Assembly (NCBI GenBank): GCA_019115745.1 | Contig: DXDA01000068.1 | Span: 62,001 to 126,000, forward strand | DNA length: 64,000 nt | Direction of reading: 5' to 3' | DNA from: Candidatus Alistipes intestinigallinarum | GTDB lineage: Bacteria > Bacteroidota > Bacteroidia > Bacteroidales > Rikenellaceae | Part shown: piece after piece, positions 16,372 to 25,357 of the stretch | How the letters are laid out: each line of letters opens with the position of its first letter | Position numbering within the stretch: position 1 is the first letter of the stretch | Notes under the pieces: generated by a model | Databases searched by the model: none | What the model was told of the DNA's origin: nothing | Seen by the model: only the letters and a program-made list of their open reading frames with translations | Translations under genes and position numbers: made by a program

Positions 16372-18924
16372 ATGACCAAATATTCCATACTTTTCCCGTT
16401 GTTGCTGCTTCTGAATTTCGGGGTCTTGAATGGGCAGGAATCCGCCGCATCGGGTCTGCTCTTCGCTTCGAAGACCGAATCGATCACCCAACGGACCTCG
16501 CTGGAGCTCTTCGACCGGCATCCCTGTAAACTCCGCAACAACTTTTCCCTCAGTTTCGAAATATCCATTCGTGACACGAAACGTTTCGGCTATATCCTGC
16601 GTTTGATTGACGAGGAGAAGGAGCGGGCCAGCCTTGTGTTCGTCAATTTTCGGGAGGGGAACAATTACTACATCGATTTCAATACGACCCAAACAAAACA
16701 CAACCTGCCCATGCCGGTCCATCCCGATATTGCCGGTACGGGCAAATGGATTCCGATCCGGATGGATTTCGATCTGGTCAACGATCTGGTCCGGCTCCAG
16801 ATTCATGATGCGTCATACGAATGTCGCCGGATCGGGCTCAAGAATCCGAGTCGTCTGCGTCTGATTTTCGGGTGTCATGGTATCAATCTGGATGTTCCGG
16901 CCATGGCGCTGCGCAATATCCGGATCACGGAAAAAGGAAAAATCCGCCAGATCATTCCGTTGGATGAATCGTCGGGACACGTCGTCCATAACTCGAAAGG
17001 ACAGGAGGTAGGGCACGTCAAAAATCCGACGTGGCTCATTTCCGAACATTTCAATTGGAATCAGGTCGCCGATTTCGAGACCCAACTGACCTCCGGCATC
17101 GCCTACAATCCCTTTTCCAACGAAGCCTACATCATCGGCAACGACTCGCTTCTGATCTTCCAGACGGATACCCGAAACATCATTTCAACGCCCATTGAGC
17201 ATGTCCCCATGCTCATCGACGAGGCCATCTACAATCTGAAGACCAATCAGACTTATCTCTACAACCTCGACAATCCGGACACACTCAGCCCCTCGGTGGT
17301 TCTGCTGAACATGGAGACCTTGAAAATCGATCAGGAGGGATTTCCGCCGGTCATCAGAAACCGCCTGCACCATCATAACGCCTTTTTCGAACCGGAATAC
17401 GATACGCTGTTTCTTTTCGGCGGTTACGGGAACTTCTCATACTCCAACAAACTGTTCGGCTATGAATCCGTTTCCGACCGTTGGCGGGAAATTCCCTTTT
17501 CGAAGGGGGGGGGTCAAGCCTGTCCTCGTTTTTTTGCCGCAAGCGGCGAAGGGCGGAGTGATTATGAGATTCTGATTTTCGGCGGTTTCGGCAATGAATC
17601 CGGCCGTCAGGAGTTGGGCGGGAAAAACCTTTATGACCTTATATCTCTTGATCTGCAGACAAAAGAGGTTCGGAAACTATGGGAAATCCCGGCCGATTCC
17701 CTGTATGTTCCGGCGACCAACCTTATTCTGAGCCGGGATAAAAAAAGTTTCTATACGCTGGTTTATCCTCATCATTTGGCTTCGTCCCGGCTTGTTCTAT
17801 GCCGTTACGACCTGGAAACAGGGCACTCGGAGGTCGTCAGCAGCAGCATTCCCATCCTCTCCGAAGAGATCATCACCAAGGTTTTTCTGTTTCACAATGC
17901 CGCAATGAATGAGTTGGTGACGGTCATTCGGGAGTATAAGGATAAGAAACGGGCCAACATTCGGATCTATACCCTCAACATGCCGGCGGTTTCAGCTCAT
18001 GAATTGTCTGCCAAGAACTATTCCGTGCGATCGTTTCCGTTTCAGACGATCGCTCTTTTGGTGACGGCACTCATTCTGGGAATTCTGCTCTATTTGTACT
18101 GGCGATTCAAAACCGGCAGTCGGAAGAGTCCAAGTTCCGCCATGCATCCTACCGCCAAGGAGCGGATTCAGACCAAAAATGCGATTTACGTATTGGGCGA
18201 TTTTCTTTCATTCGACAATCGGGGCAGCGAAAACACCTATCGTTTCAGTGCCAAACTCCAGATGTTGTTTTCGCTGGTTTTGCTGCACAGCAAAAGGGAA
18301 GACGTCGGGATTTCGACCAAACTGCTGTCGATGACCTTGTGGCCGGACAAGGAGATGGGAGAGACCAAAAATATCCGGGGCGTGACGATCAACCATCTGC
18401 GAAAGATTCTCGAAGACATCGATGGCATTGAGTTGACCTACGACAATTCGAAATGGAAGTTTTCTTTTGGAGACGCTTTTTACTGCGATTACATTCATTG
18501 CATGAATCTGTGCCAAGAACTTCTTCAGTCGGAGGATTTGAAGCCTTATGCGACGTCGCAGGACAAAGAATTGGAATCCAGGATGGATGCTCTGCTCAAG
18601 ATATTGAACCGGGGGCCGCTTCTTCCGTTGATGACGGAGCCGTGGATCGAGAACAAACGCCGGGACTTCGAAGCTGAGGTTGAAAAAGTCTTTTTGCAGC
18701 AAATTCAACGACAGCAGGCCTTGGGCAATCATGACCGAGTCATGCAACTCATCGAGACCCTGTTCATCATAGATCCGCTCAATGAAGATTTCTTGTCCAT
18801 GGGGGTTTCCACGTTGAAGGTCATGGGACGTTTGGATCGAGCCTTGAAGTTGTATCATGACTTTTGCAATCGCTTCAAGGCGGCCATTGGCGTAGAGTAT
18901 CCGCATACGTTTGAGGCTCTTTAA
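16372..18924 (+). CDS. Transmembrane one-component regulator: signal peptide, LamG/ConA-like and Kelch-like periplasmic region, TM helix, cytoplasmic OmpR/SARP-type winged helix plus BTAD/TPR-like tail
   Basis: FGGYGNFSYSNKLFGYESVSDRWREI and FGGFGNESGR (kelch); TM IALLVTALILGILLYLYW; GISTKLLSMTLWPDKEMGETKNIRGVTINHLRKIL (SARP-like wHTH); helical tail RVMQLIETLFIIDPLNEDFLSMGVSTLKVMGRLDRALKLY. Confidence 0.8.
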   Translation: MTKYSILFPLLLLLNFGVLNGQESAASGLLFASKTESITQRTSLELFDRHPCKLRNNFSLSFEISIRDTKRFGYILRLIDEEKERASLVFVNFREGNNYYIDFNTTQTKHNLPMPVHPDIAGTGKWIPIRMDFDLVNDLVRLQIHDASYECRRIGLKNPSRLRLIFGCHGINLDVPAMALRNIRITEKGKIRQIIPLDESSGHVVHNSKGQEVGHVKNPTWLISEHFNWNQVADFETQLTSGIAYNPFSNEAYIIGNDSLLIFQTDTRNIISTPIEHVPMLIDEAIYNLKTNQTYLYNLDNPDTLSPSVVLLNMETLKIDQEGFPPVIRNRLHHHNAFFEPEYDTLFLFGGYGNFSYSNKLFGYESVSDRWREIPFSKGGGQACPRFFAASGEGRSDYEILIFGGFGNESGRQELGGKNLYDLISLDLQTKEVRKLWEIPADSLYVPATNLILSRDKKSFYTLVYPHHLASSRLVLCRYDLETGHSEVVSSSIPILSEEIITKVFLFHNAAMNELVTVIREYKDKKRANIRIYTLNMPAVSAHELSAKNYSVRSFPFQTIALLVTALILGILLYLYWRFKTGSRKSPSSAMHPTAKERIQTKNAIYVLGDFLSFDNRGSENTYRFSAKLQMLFSLVLLHSKREDVGISTKLLSMTLWPDKEMGETKNIRGVTINHLRKILEDIDGIELTYDNSKWKFSFGDAFYCDYIHCMNLCQELLQSEDLKPYATSQDKELESRMDALLKILNRGPLLPLMTEPWIENKRRDFEAEVEKVFLQQIQRQQALGNHDRVMQLIETLFIIDPLNEDFLSMGVSTLKVMGRLDRALKLYHDFCNRFKAAIGVEYPHTFEAL

Positions 18925-19094
18925 GATCCGGTTTATTACAAGATTGTTCTCGGGAGATGTTTTCCGGCCTTTGACAAAAGGTCCGACAGCCTTGCTTTTG
19001 AGTGACTTAGCCTTTGTCGGCTTGCCGAGACCCTCCCAGATGTATTCGTGGTATGGTCAGGATTTGGCGTGTTTTTGGCGGCCCCGAAAAAACA

Positions 19095-19126
19095 AAACCG
19101 CGTCAAACTTTTGTCTGACGCGGTTT
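19095..19126 (-). terminator. Rho-independent terminator of tRNA-Leu
   Basis: Perfect 11-bp stem AAACCGCGTCA / TGACGCGGTTT followed on the minus strand by TGTTTTTT. Confidence 0.85.
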
Positions 19127-19130
19127 CCGG

Positions 19131-19217
19131 TGCCCAGGACAAGACTCGAACTTGCACGAACGCAATTGTTCACTACCCCCTCAAAGTAGCGTGTCTACCA
19201 ATTTCACCACCTGGGCA
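19131..19217 (-). tRNA. tRNA-Leu, anticodon GAG
   Basis: 87-nt type II tRNA: TGCCCAG/CTGGGCA acceptor, GGTAGACACGC, anticodon stem-loop CTACT-TTGAGGG-GGTAG, T arm GTTCGAGTC, long variable arm; no encoded CCA seen. Confidence 0.92.
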
Positions 19218-19260
19218 TTGCACACCTTCGTGCACCCTCCCGAATTATCTTTCGGGCCTG

Positions 19261-19291
19261 CAAATATAGACACTATTTTACGATTTGCAAA
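19261..19291 (-). promoter_or_regulatory. Promoter of tRNA-Leu: TTTG-N19-TATATTTG
   Basis: Full match to the Bacteroidetes -33/-7 consensus on the minus strand. Confidence 0.8.
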
Positions 19292-19387
19292 ATTTTTCCC
19301 CGAAAAACATCCGATTTTCCCCGGATTCGGGTTTTTGGAGCGGAAGAGAGGCCCTTTTCCGAACTCCTCAGGGGCTTTTCACCGAAA

Positions 19388-19420
19388 CGGGGCGTGTCTC
19401 TGTTCCCGAAACACGCCCCG
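19388..19420 (-). terminator. Probable terminator of the S46 peptidase gene
   Basis: 10-bp inverted repeat CGGGGCGTGT / ACACGCCCCG immediately downstream of the stop; weak U-tract. Confidence 0.5.
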
Positions 19421-19444
19421 ATCCGGGGGAATAGGAGCCCCTTT

Positions 19445-21415
19445 TTATTTGATCCGCATCTCCTTGAGCAGATATCCGGCTCCGCCGATGCGGTCCACCA
19501 CAAACAGTACGTAGCGAATGTCCACGGCGATGTTGCGACAGATCGTGGGGTCGAAGGCGATGTCGCTCATCGTCGAACGCCACGTACGGTCGAAATTGAT
19601 GCCGATCAGTTCGCCGTTGGCATTCAGTACCGGTGATCCGGAGTTCCCGCCCGTGGTGTGGTTCGAGGCCAGGAAGCAGACCGGCACCGTCCGGCGTCCG
19701 TCGATCTCCACACCCCAACGTCCGTACTCCTTCGACGCGTAGAGGTCACGCAGCGACTGCGGAATGTCGTAGTCGTAAATCTCGGGGTTGTCCTTGGCGA
19801 TGATGCCGTCGAGGGTTGTCTGCGGCTTGTGGTACTCGCCGTCGGCATACTCGTAACCGGCGATGGCACCGTAGGCCACGCGCAGCGTCAGGTTGGCATC
19901 GGGATAGTAGGGTTGTTCGGGCCAGGTCCGGCGCAGTTCATGCACATACTCCCGGTAGAGCGTGTTGAGTCGTTTGCTCGTGAGGTTGCGCAGCCGGTCG
20001 GTGCCCAAGAGCCACGTGATGTGGTCGAGCATCCGCTTCGAACCGCTTCGCAACGAGTCGGAGAGGGGCGTTTCGCCGCCGGCCCACACCTCCTCGAAGA
20101 CCTTTTCGGCGAAAGCTTCGGGCGTGCCGTTTTCGGCCACGCCGTCGAGGAACTCCGGAATCTGGTATTGCGCCGGACAGCGCCGGGCATACTCCCCGAA
20201 GAGCCAGCGGAACAGCGAACGCTCGGTCTCCTTGCGAGCCGGGAAGAGGGCTTCGGCACGCTCTTCGGCCGTATATTTTGCAGGGAGGGCACGAAGGGTT
20301 TCGAGCGTGATTTCGCGGGCGAAGTAGGGCGTCGTGATGCGCGCATACTCCGACTTCATTTCGCGCAGGAGCTCCGCACCGCGGGGATTCTCGCGCGCGA
20401 AGGCCTGCTCCTGCTCCTGCTTGGCGGCGACGGTCTTCATCCGGTTCAGCCCCAACACTTCGCCCTGCCATTTTTTCCAGGCATTGGCGATCGAGGCGTG
20501 CTTGGCCGCATAGTGGATGCGCAGCGCGGGGTCGCTCTCCTGGGCGCGGGAGATGATGTCGAGCCGCCCGTTGCGGATGGCGATCTTGGCCGGATCGGAC
20601 TGCGTGGCGATGTAGGCCGCAGCGTCCGAGAGAATGTACTCCTGGGTGTTCCCCGGGAATCCGTAAATCATCGTGAAGTCGCCCTCGCGGAATCCCCGGG
20701 TCGAGATCGTGAAGTGCTTTTTCGGCCGGTAGGGAACGTTGTCGGGCGAATAGGCGGCGGGCTTGTTGTCCTTCGACGCATAGATGCGGAAGATCGAAAA
20801 GTCGCCCGTGTGGCGGGGCCAGATCCAGTTGTCGGTGTCGCCGCCGAACTTGCCGATCGACGAGGGCGGCGCGGCGACCAGACGCACGTCATCGAACTGT
20901 TCGTAGATGAAGAGGAACTGCTGGTCGCCGTAATACATCTGCTCGACGGTGGCCTTGTATCCGGCCCCTTCGGCTTCGGCCTTGCGGATGATCTCCTCGG
21001 GGCTTTCCCCGGCGGCGATGCGGTCGGTGACCTCCTCCATGCGAACCAGGAAGCGGACGTTGAGCCCCTTGTTCGGAAGCTCTTCGGCGCGCGAACGGGC
21101 CCAGAATCCGTGGGTGAGGTAGTCGTGCTCGACGGTCGAGTGGCGCTGGATGGCGTCGTATCCGCAGTGGTGGTTGGTGAGCAGGAGTCCTTCCGCGGAG
21201 ACGAGTTCTCCGGTGCAGCCGCCGTCGAAGAGCACCACGGCATCCTTCATCGAAGCACGGTTGATCGAGTAGATGTCTTCGGCCGTGAGGCGGAAACCTT
21301 TGGCGCGCATGTCGTCGATGCGTTCGGAGATGAGGCTCGGGAGCCACATGCCCTCGTCGGCCGCGGCGGGCCAGAGATAGAGGAGGGCGAAAAGGGTCAG
21401 TAAGGTGTGTTTCAT
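19445..21415 (-). CDS. S46-family dipeptidyl-peptidase, DPP11-like
   Basis: Start at MKHTLLTLFALLYLWPAAADEGMW; TNHHCGYDAIQ, NWIWPRHTGDF, GGNSGSPVLNANGELIGINFDRTW (S46 catalytic Ser region). Confidence 0.92.
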   Translation of the reverse strand: MKHTLLTLFALLYLWPAAADEGMWLPSLISERIDDMRAKGFRLTAEDIYSINRASMKDAVVLFDGGCTGELVSAEGLLLTNHHCGYDAIQRHSTVEHDYLTHGFWARSRAEELPNKGLNVRFLVRMEEVTDRIAAGESPEEIIRKAEAEGAGYKATVEQMYYGDQQFLFIYEQFDDVRLVAAPPSSIGKFGGDTDNWIWPRHTGDFSIFRIYASKDNKPAAYSPDNVPYRPKKHFTISTRGFREGDFTMIYGFPGNTQEYILSDAAAYIATQSDPAKIAIRNGRLDIISRAQESDPALRIHYAAKHASIANAWKKWQGEVLGLNRMKTVAAKQEQEQAFARENPRGAELLREMKSEYARITTPYFAREITLETLRALPAKYTAEERAEALFPARKETERSLFRWLFGEYARRCPAQYQIPEFLDGVAENGTPEAFAEKVFEEVWAGGETPLSDSLRSGSKRMLDHITWLLGTDRLRNLTSKRLNTLYREYVHELRRTWPEQPYYPDANLTLRVAYGAIAGYEYADGEYHKPQTTLDGIIAKDNPEIYDYDIPQSLRDLYASKEYGRWGVEIDGRRTVPVCFLASNHTTGGNSGSPVLNANGELIGINFDRTWRSTMSDIAFDPTICRNIAVDIRYVLFVVDRIGGAGYLLKEMRIK

Positions 21416-22008
21416 CGATCGAGAAATTGATTCAGTTCGGTGTATACTTTCTGAATGGGGAGTCCCATGACGTTGTAGAAGGAGCCTTCGATGCGCTGGA
21501 TGGCGGCGTATCCGATCCACTCCTGAATGCCGTACGACCCGGCCTTGTCGAAGGGCCGGAACGTGTCGACGTAGTATTGGATCTCGTCGTCGTCGAGGAC
21601 CCGGAACCAGACGTTCGTCCGGGCATCGAAGGAGTGCATCCGTTCAGCGGTCCGGAAGGTGACGCCGGAGACGACCGTATGTCGACGCCCGGAGAGCCGG
21701 AAGAGCATCTCGACGGCATCCTCCCGGTCGCGGGGTTTCCCGAGGACCTCGCCGTTGAGCACCACCACGGTGTCGGCCGTCAGCAGAATGTCGTTCGGGG
21801 CGAGCGCCCCGGGATAGACCTTGCTTTTGAGTTGCGAGAGGTAGACGGGAACCTCTTCAGCGGCCATGTCCGCGGGATAGAGCTCTTCGCAGTCGTATTT
21901 GGGGGCCAGTTCGTAGGGAAGCCCGCATCCGGCGATAAGCTCCCGGCGGCGGGGCGACTGTGAGGCCAGGAGCAGCCGGTAGGCTTTCAGTTTTTCGTGC
22001 AGCAGCAT
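21412..22008 (-). CDS. maf: Maf-family nucleoside triphosphate pyrophosphatase
   Basis: LLLASQSPRRRELI, ILLTADTVVVLNGEVLGKPRDREDA, GSYGIQEWIGYAAIQRIEGSFYNVMGLP. Confidence 0.95.
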   Translation of the reverse strand: MLLHEKLKAYRLLLASQSPRRRELIAGCGLPYELAPKYDCEELYPADMAAEEVPVYLSQLKSKVYPGALAPNDILLTADTVVVLNGEVLGKPRDREDAVEMLFRLSGRRHTVVSGVTFRTAERMHSFDARTNVWFRVLDDDEIQYYVDTFRPFDKAGSYGIQEWIGYAAIQRIEGSFYNVMGLPIQKVYTELNQFLDR

Positions 22009-22020
22009 GGTGTGTCGTGT

Positions 22021-22653
22021 TTAACGGATGTCGAAGTTGAGCAGTTCGTGCCCTTCGAGCGTGGCCCGGAGGTTGTCGCCGGGGCGGACAGGCCCGACGC
22101 CGGCCGGGGTTCCGGTGAAGAGCAGGTCGCCCATGCGGAGGGTGACGTATTGCGAGACGGCGGCGATCAGGCGGTCGACGTCGAAGATCATCTCGGCCGA
22201 ATGGCCCGTCTGACGGCGCTCGCCGTTGATGTCGAGGGCGAAACGGAGGTTGCGGATGTCCCCGCCCAACTCGGCCAGGGGAAGGAACTGCGGCGAGAGG
22301 GCCGCCGAGTGGTCGAAGGCCTTCGCACGCTCCCAGGGGAGCCCTTCGGCAATGGCCTGCCGCTGGAGGTCGCGGGCCGTGAAGTCGATCCCGAGCCCCA
22401 CCTCGTCGTAGTAACGGTGCGCGAAACGCTCGGAGATGGCCCGCCCGATGCGGTTGATGCGCACGACCAGCTCACACTCGTAATGCACCTCCTGCGAGAA
22501 GTGCGGAATGTAGAAGGGATCGTTGTTGCGCAGCAGCGCCGTATCGGGCTTCATGAACCAGACGGGCTCCGGGCCGCTTTCTGCGAGTCCCGTATCGTGG
22601 TGGAGTTCGGCGGCGTGGGCGCGGTAGTTGCGCCCGATGCAGATGATCTTCAT
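22021..22653 (-). CDS. Fumarylacetoacetate hydrolase family protein
   Basis: IICIGRNYRAHAAEL, YECELVVRINRIG, GDLLFTGTPAGVGPVRPGD. Confidence 0.92.
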   Translation of the reverse strand: MKIICIGRNYRAHAAELHHDTGLAESGPEPVWFMKPDTALLRNNDPFYIPHFSQEVHYECELVVRINRIGRAISERFAHRYYDEVGLGIDFTARDLQRQAIAEGLPWERAKAFDHSAALSPQFLPLAELGGDIRNLRFALDINGERRQTGHSAEMIFDVDRLIAAVSQYVTLRMGDLLFTGTPAGVGPVRPGDNLRATLEGHELLNFDIR

Positions 22654-23786
22654 GACTGGCGGTTTTTAAGCAGTTCGACCATGCGTGCGGCGAAGCGGTC
22701 GCTGGCTCCGGGACCTCCGATGACGGTGCGCAGCTCCTCGAAGTCGGCGAGCATCCGCTGGCGTTTCCCGCCGCCGGGGAGGATGGCGCGCAGTTCGCGT
22801 TCGGCGCGCGTGATGTCGAGATTCGACTGGAGCACCTCGGCGACGGCTTCGCGGCGGAGGTTGAGGTTGACGAGCGAGACCCACGGGCATCGCACGACGA
22901 GCGGCATTCCGTGGTATTCGATCGGAGCCATGCGGTATACGACCACCTCGGGAATCCCCAGCAGGGCGGTTTCGAGCGTGGCGGTTCCCGACGCCACGAC
23001 GGCGGCTTCGGCCGCGGCGAGGGTTTCGTAGGTCTGGTTGCAGACGTAGCGGATCGGGCTTCCGGCGATGTGCTCCTCGTAGAGCGCGGGGTCGAGCCAG
23101 GGCACGCCGGCCACGACGAACTGATGCCCGGGGAAGCGCTCCGCGAGCCGAGCCATGAGGGGCAAGTTCTTGCGGATCTCCGAGCGGCGGCTGCCGGCCA
23201 GCAGGGCGATGACCGGACGGCTGTCGAGCCCGTTCCGGCTTCGGAACTCCTCCGGCGTGGGGAGCGTACCCCGCCGGGCTTCGAGGGCATCGACCAGCGG
23301 ATTCCCCTCGAAAACGGGTTCGATCCCGTGCTTCGGGAAGTAGTCGCACTCGAAGGGGAAGATGACGAAGAGCCGGTCGACATAACGCTGAATGCCCTTC
23401 ACGCGGCCTTCGCGCGAGGCCCAGACCTTCGGGGCGATATAATAGAAGGTGCGCAGGCCGCGTTCGTGGGCCCAGCGGGCAATCTTCATGTTGAATCCGG
23501 GGTAGTCGATGAGGATGACGACATCGGGGTCGAATGCCGCAATGTCGTCCTGACACTCGCGCATCTGGCGTCGGATGGTGCCCAGGTTGCGGAGGACCTG
23601 CACGACGCCGAAGAACGACGTCTCGCGGTAATGTTTTCGCAAATTGGTTTTGCCGCCTGCGTCGGCCATCAGGTCTCCGCCCCAGAAGCGGAACTCCGCC
23701 TCGGGGTCGGCCTTTCGGAGACCGCGGATGAGGTTTGCGCCATGGAGGTCGCCCGAAGGCTCTCCGGCAATAAGGTAGTATTTCAT
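22650..23786 (-). CDS. lpxB: Lipid-A-disaccharide synthase
   Basis: YYLIAGEPSGDLHGANLIRGL, GGDLMADAGG, VILIDYPGFNMKIAR, YYIAPKVWA, LLAGSRRSEI. Confidence 0.96.
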   Translation of the reverse strand: MKYYLIAGEPSGDLHGANLIRGLRKADPEAEFRFWGGDLMADAGGKTNLRKHYRETSFFGVVQVLRNLGTIRRQMRECQDDIAAFDPDVVILIDYPGFNMKIARWAHERGLRTFYYIAPKVWASREGRVKGIQRYVDRLFVIFPFECDYFPKHGIEPVFEGNPLVDALEARRGTLPTPEEFRSRNGLDSRPVIALLAGSRRSEIRKNLPLMARLAERFPGHQFVVAGVPWLDPALYEEHIAGSPIRYVCNQTYETLAAAEAAVVASGTATLETALLGIPEVVVYRMAPIEYHGMPLVVRCPWVSLVNLNLRREAVAEVLQSNLDITRAERELRAILPGGGKRQRMLADFEELRTVIGGPGASDRFAARMVELLKNRQS

Positions 23787-23821
23787 GATATCCGTAACTT
23801 TTTGGGGGAAGGGCGGTTCCC

Positions 23822-23956
23822 GGAATACGCTTTCCCGGTTTTTTTTCGGCTCTCCCCGGTCTTTTTCGCTCCTTTTGCGGTTCTTCCTGGCTCTCCCTCG
23901 TTCTCCCTGATTTTCCCCGGTTCTTCTCCGGATTCCTTTTGACCCTTTGCCCCGCC
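23822..23956 (-). repeat. Degenerate ~20-bp polypyrimidine (minus-strand polypurine) minisatellite between lpxB and trmD
   Basis: About five imperfect units such as CGGTTCTTCCTGGCTCTCC / CCGGTTCTTCTCCGGATTCC on the plus strand. Confidence 0.55.
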
Positions 23957-23958
23957 TT

Positions 23959-24636
23959 CTATTTTTCGAGCAGATCGGGGCGCAGACGTCGGGTGCGCTC
24001 GAAGGCCTGCTCGTCCTGCCACTTCTCGATCTCGGCGAAGTTGCCCGACAGCAGCACGTCGGGAACCCGCCACCCGCGGAACTCCGCTGGACGGGTGTAG
24101 ACCGGCGGTGCGAGCAGATTGTCCTGGAAGGAGTCCGTCAGCGCCGAGGCCTCGTCACCGATCGCCCCGGGGATGAGCCGCACGACCGAATCGGCGATGA
24201 TGCAGGCAGCCAGTTCGCCTCCCGTGAGGACGTAGTCGCCGATCGAGATCTCGCGCGTAATGAGATGCTCGCGGATGCGGTGGTCGATGCCCTTGTAGTG
24301 TCCGCAGAGGATGATGATGTTTTCGAGCGTCGAGAGCCGGTTGGCTTCGTGCTGGTCGTAGCGCACGCCGTCGGGCGAGGTGTAGATGATCTCGTCGTAG
24401 GAGCGTTCGCTCTGGAGCTTTTCGACGAGCTCGAAGACCGGTTCGCACTTCATAACCATGCCGGCCTCGCCGCCGAACGGATAGTCGTCGGTGGTCTTGC
24501 GGCGGTCGTGCGCATAGTCGTGGAGATTATGGATGACAATTTCAACAAAACCCTTCTCCTGGGCGCGCCGGAGGATCGACTCGTTCAGGGGCGAGGTCAT
24601 CAGTTCGGGAACCGAGGATATGATGTCAATGCGCAT
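23959..24636 (-). CDS. trmD: tRNA (guanine37-N1)-methyltransferase
   Basis: [53 protein letters not shown]. Confidence 0.96.
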   Translation of the reverse strand: MRIDIISSVPELMTSPLNESILRRAQEKGFVEIVIHNLHDYAHDRRKTTDDYPFGGEAGMVMKCEPVFELVEKLQSERSYDEIIYTSPDGVRYDQHEANRLSTLENIIILCGHYKGIDHRIREHLITREISIGDYVLTGGELAACIIADSVVRLIPGAIGDEASALTDSFQDNLLAPPVYTRPAEFRGWRVPDVLLSGNFAEIEKWQDEQAFERTRRLRPDLLEK

Positions 24637-25357
24637 GTCTGAAAATGATGTCTTTGGTTGCTGTGGGGACGAGGGGAACCTCCCGCCCGTGTTCGAGCGT
24701 GAAGCCCTTGTACCCCAGTTCGGTGAAGAGTCGGATGATTTCGGGGCGGTTCCCGCCGCCGGTTTCGATCAGGACCGTGGGGCGGAACCGTTCGAGCACG
24801 GGGCGCATTTCGCGCATGACGACGAGCTCGTACCCTTCGATGTCGCACTTGATGAAATCCAGCCGCGGAAGCGAGGCGAAGAGTACGCTGCCGCGCCGCA
24901 TCCGGGCGGTGAAGGTCACGTCGGTGGCCGTTCCGGTGTCGTTGACGAAGTTCTGCCCGGTTCCGAGATAGCCGGATTCGCGGGCGGAGTCGTTTCCCAT
25001 GACGATGTCACGCTCTTCGGCACCGAGGGCGTAGGGGAGGATTTCGACGTTGCGGCAGCGGCGGAGGTTGCGGCAGAGGACCTTGCGGACCGGTGCGACG
25101 GGCTCCACGGCGAAGAGCTGCCCGTCGGCTCCGGCCAGCCGGGAGATCGTGCGGGCGTAGTACCCGAGATTTGCGCCGATGTCGATGCACGTGTCGCCGG
25201 GCCGCACGAGCTGCGGGAGGTGGTATACATACTCCGTGGCGGGGGCGTAGCGTCCGATTCCGAGACGCTGCCAGAGGAAAAAGAGGCGGCTCACGACGCG
25301 GAGATAGCTTTCGAGCGACAGCGTGCGGTAGAGGATTCGATGGATCAGGGATTTCAT
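24626..25357 (-). CDS. FkbM-family SAM-dependent methyltransferase
   Basis: Start at [57 protein letters not shown]. Confidence 0.9.
   Translation of the reverse strand: MKSLIHRILYRTLSLESYLRVVSRLFFLWQRLGIGRYAPATEYVYHLPQLVRPGDTCIDIGANLGYYARTISRLAGADGQLFAVEPVAPVRKVLCRNLRRCRNVEILPYALGAEERDIVMGNDSARESGYLGTGQNFVNDTGTATDVTFTARMRRGSVLFASLPRLDFIKCDIEGYELVVMREMRPVLERFRPTVLIETGGGNRPEIIRLFTELGYKGFTLEHGREVPLVPTATKDIIFRHAH

Noticed and set aside
19658-21403. 581-aa plus-strand ORF
   Set aside because: Antisense to the S46 peptidase; no domain evidence.
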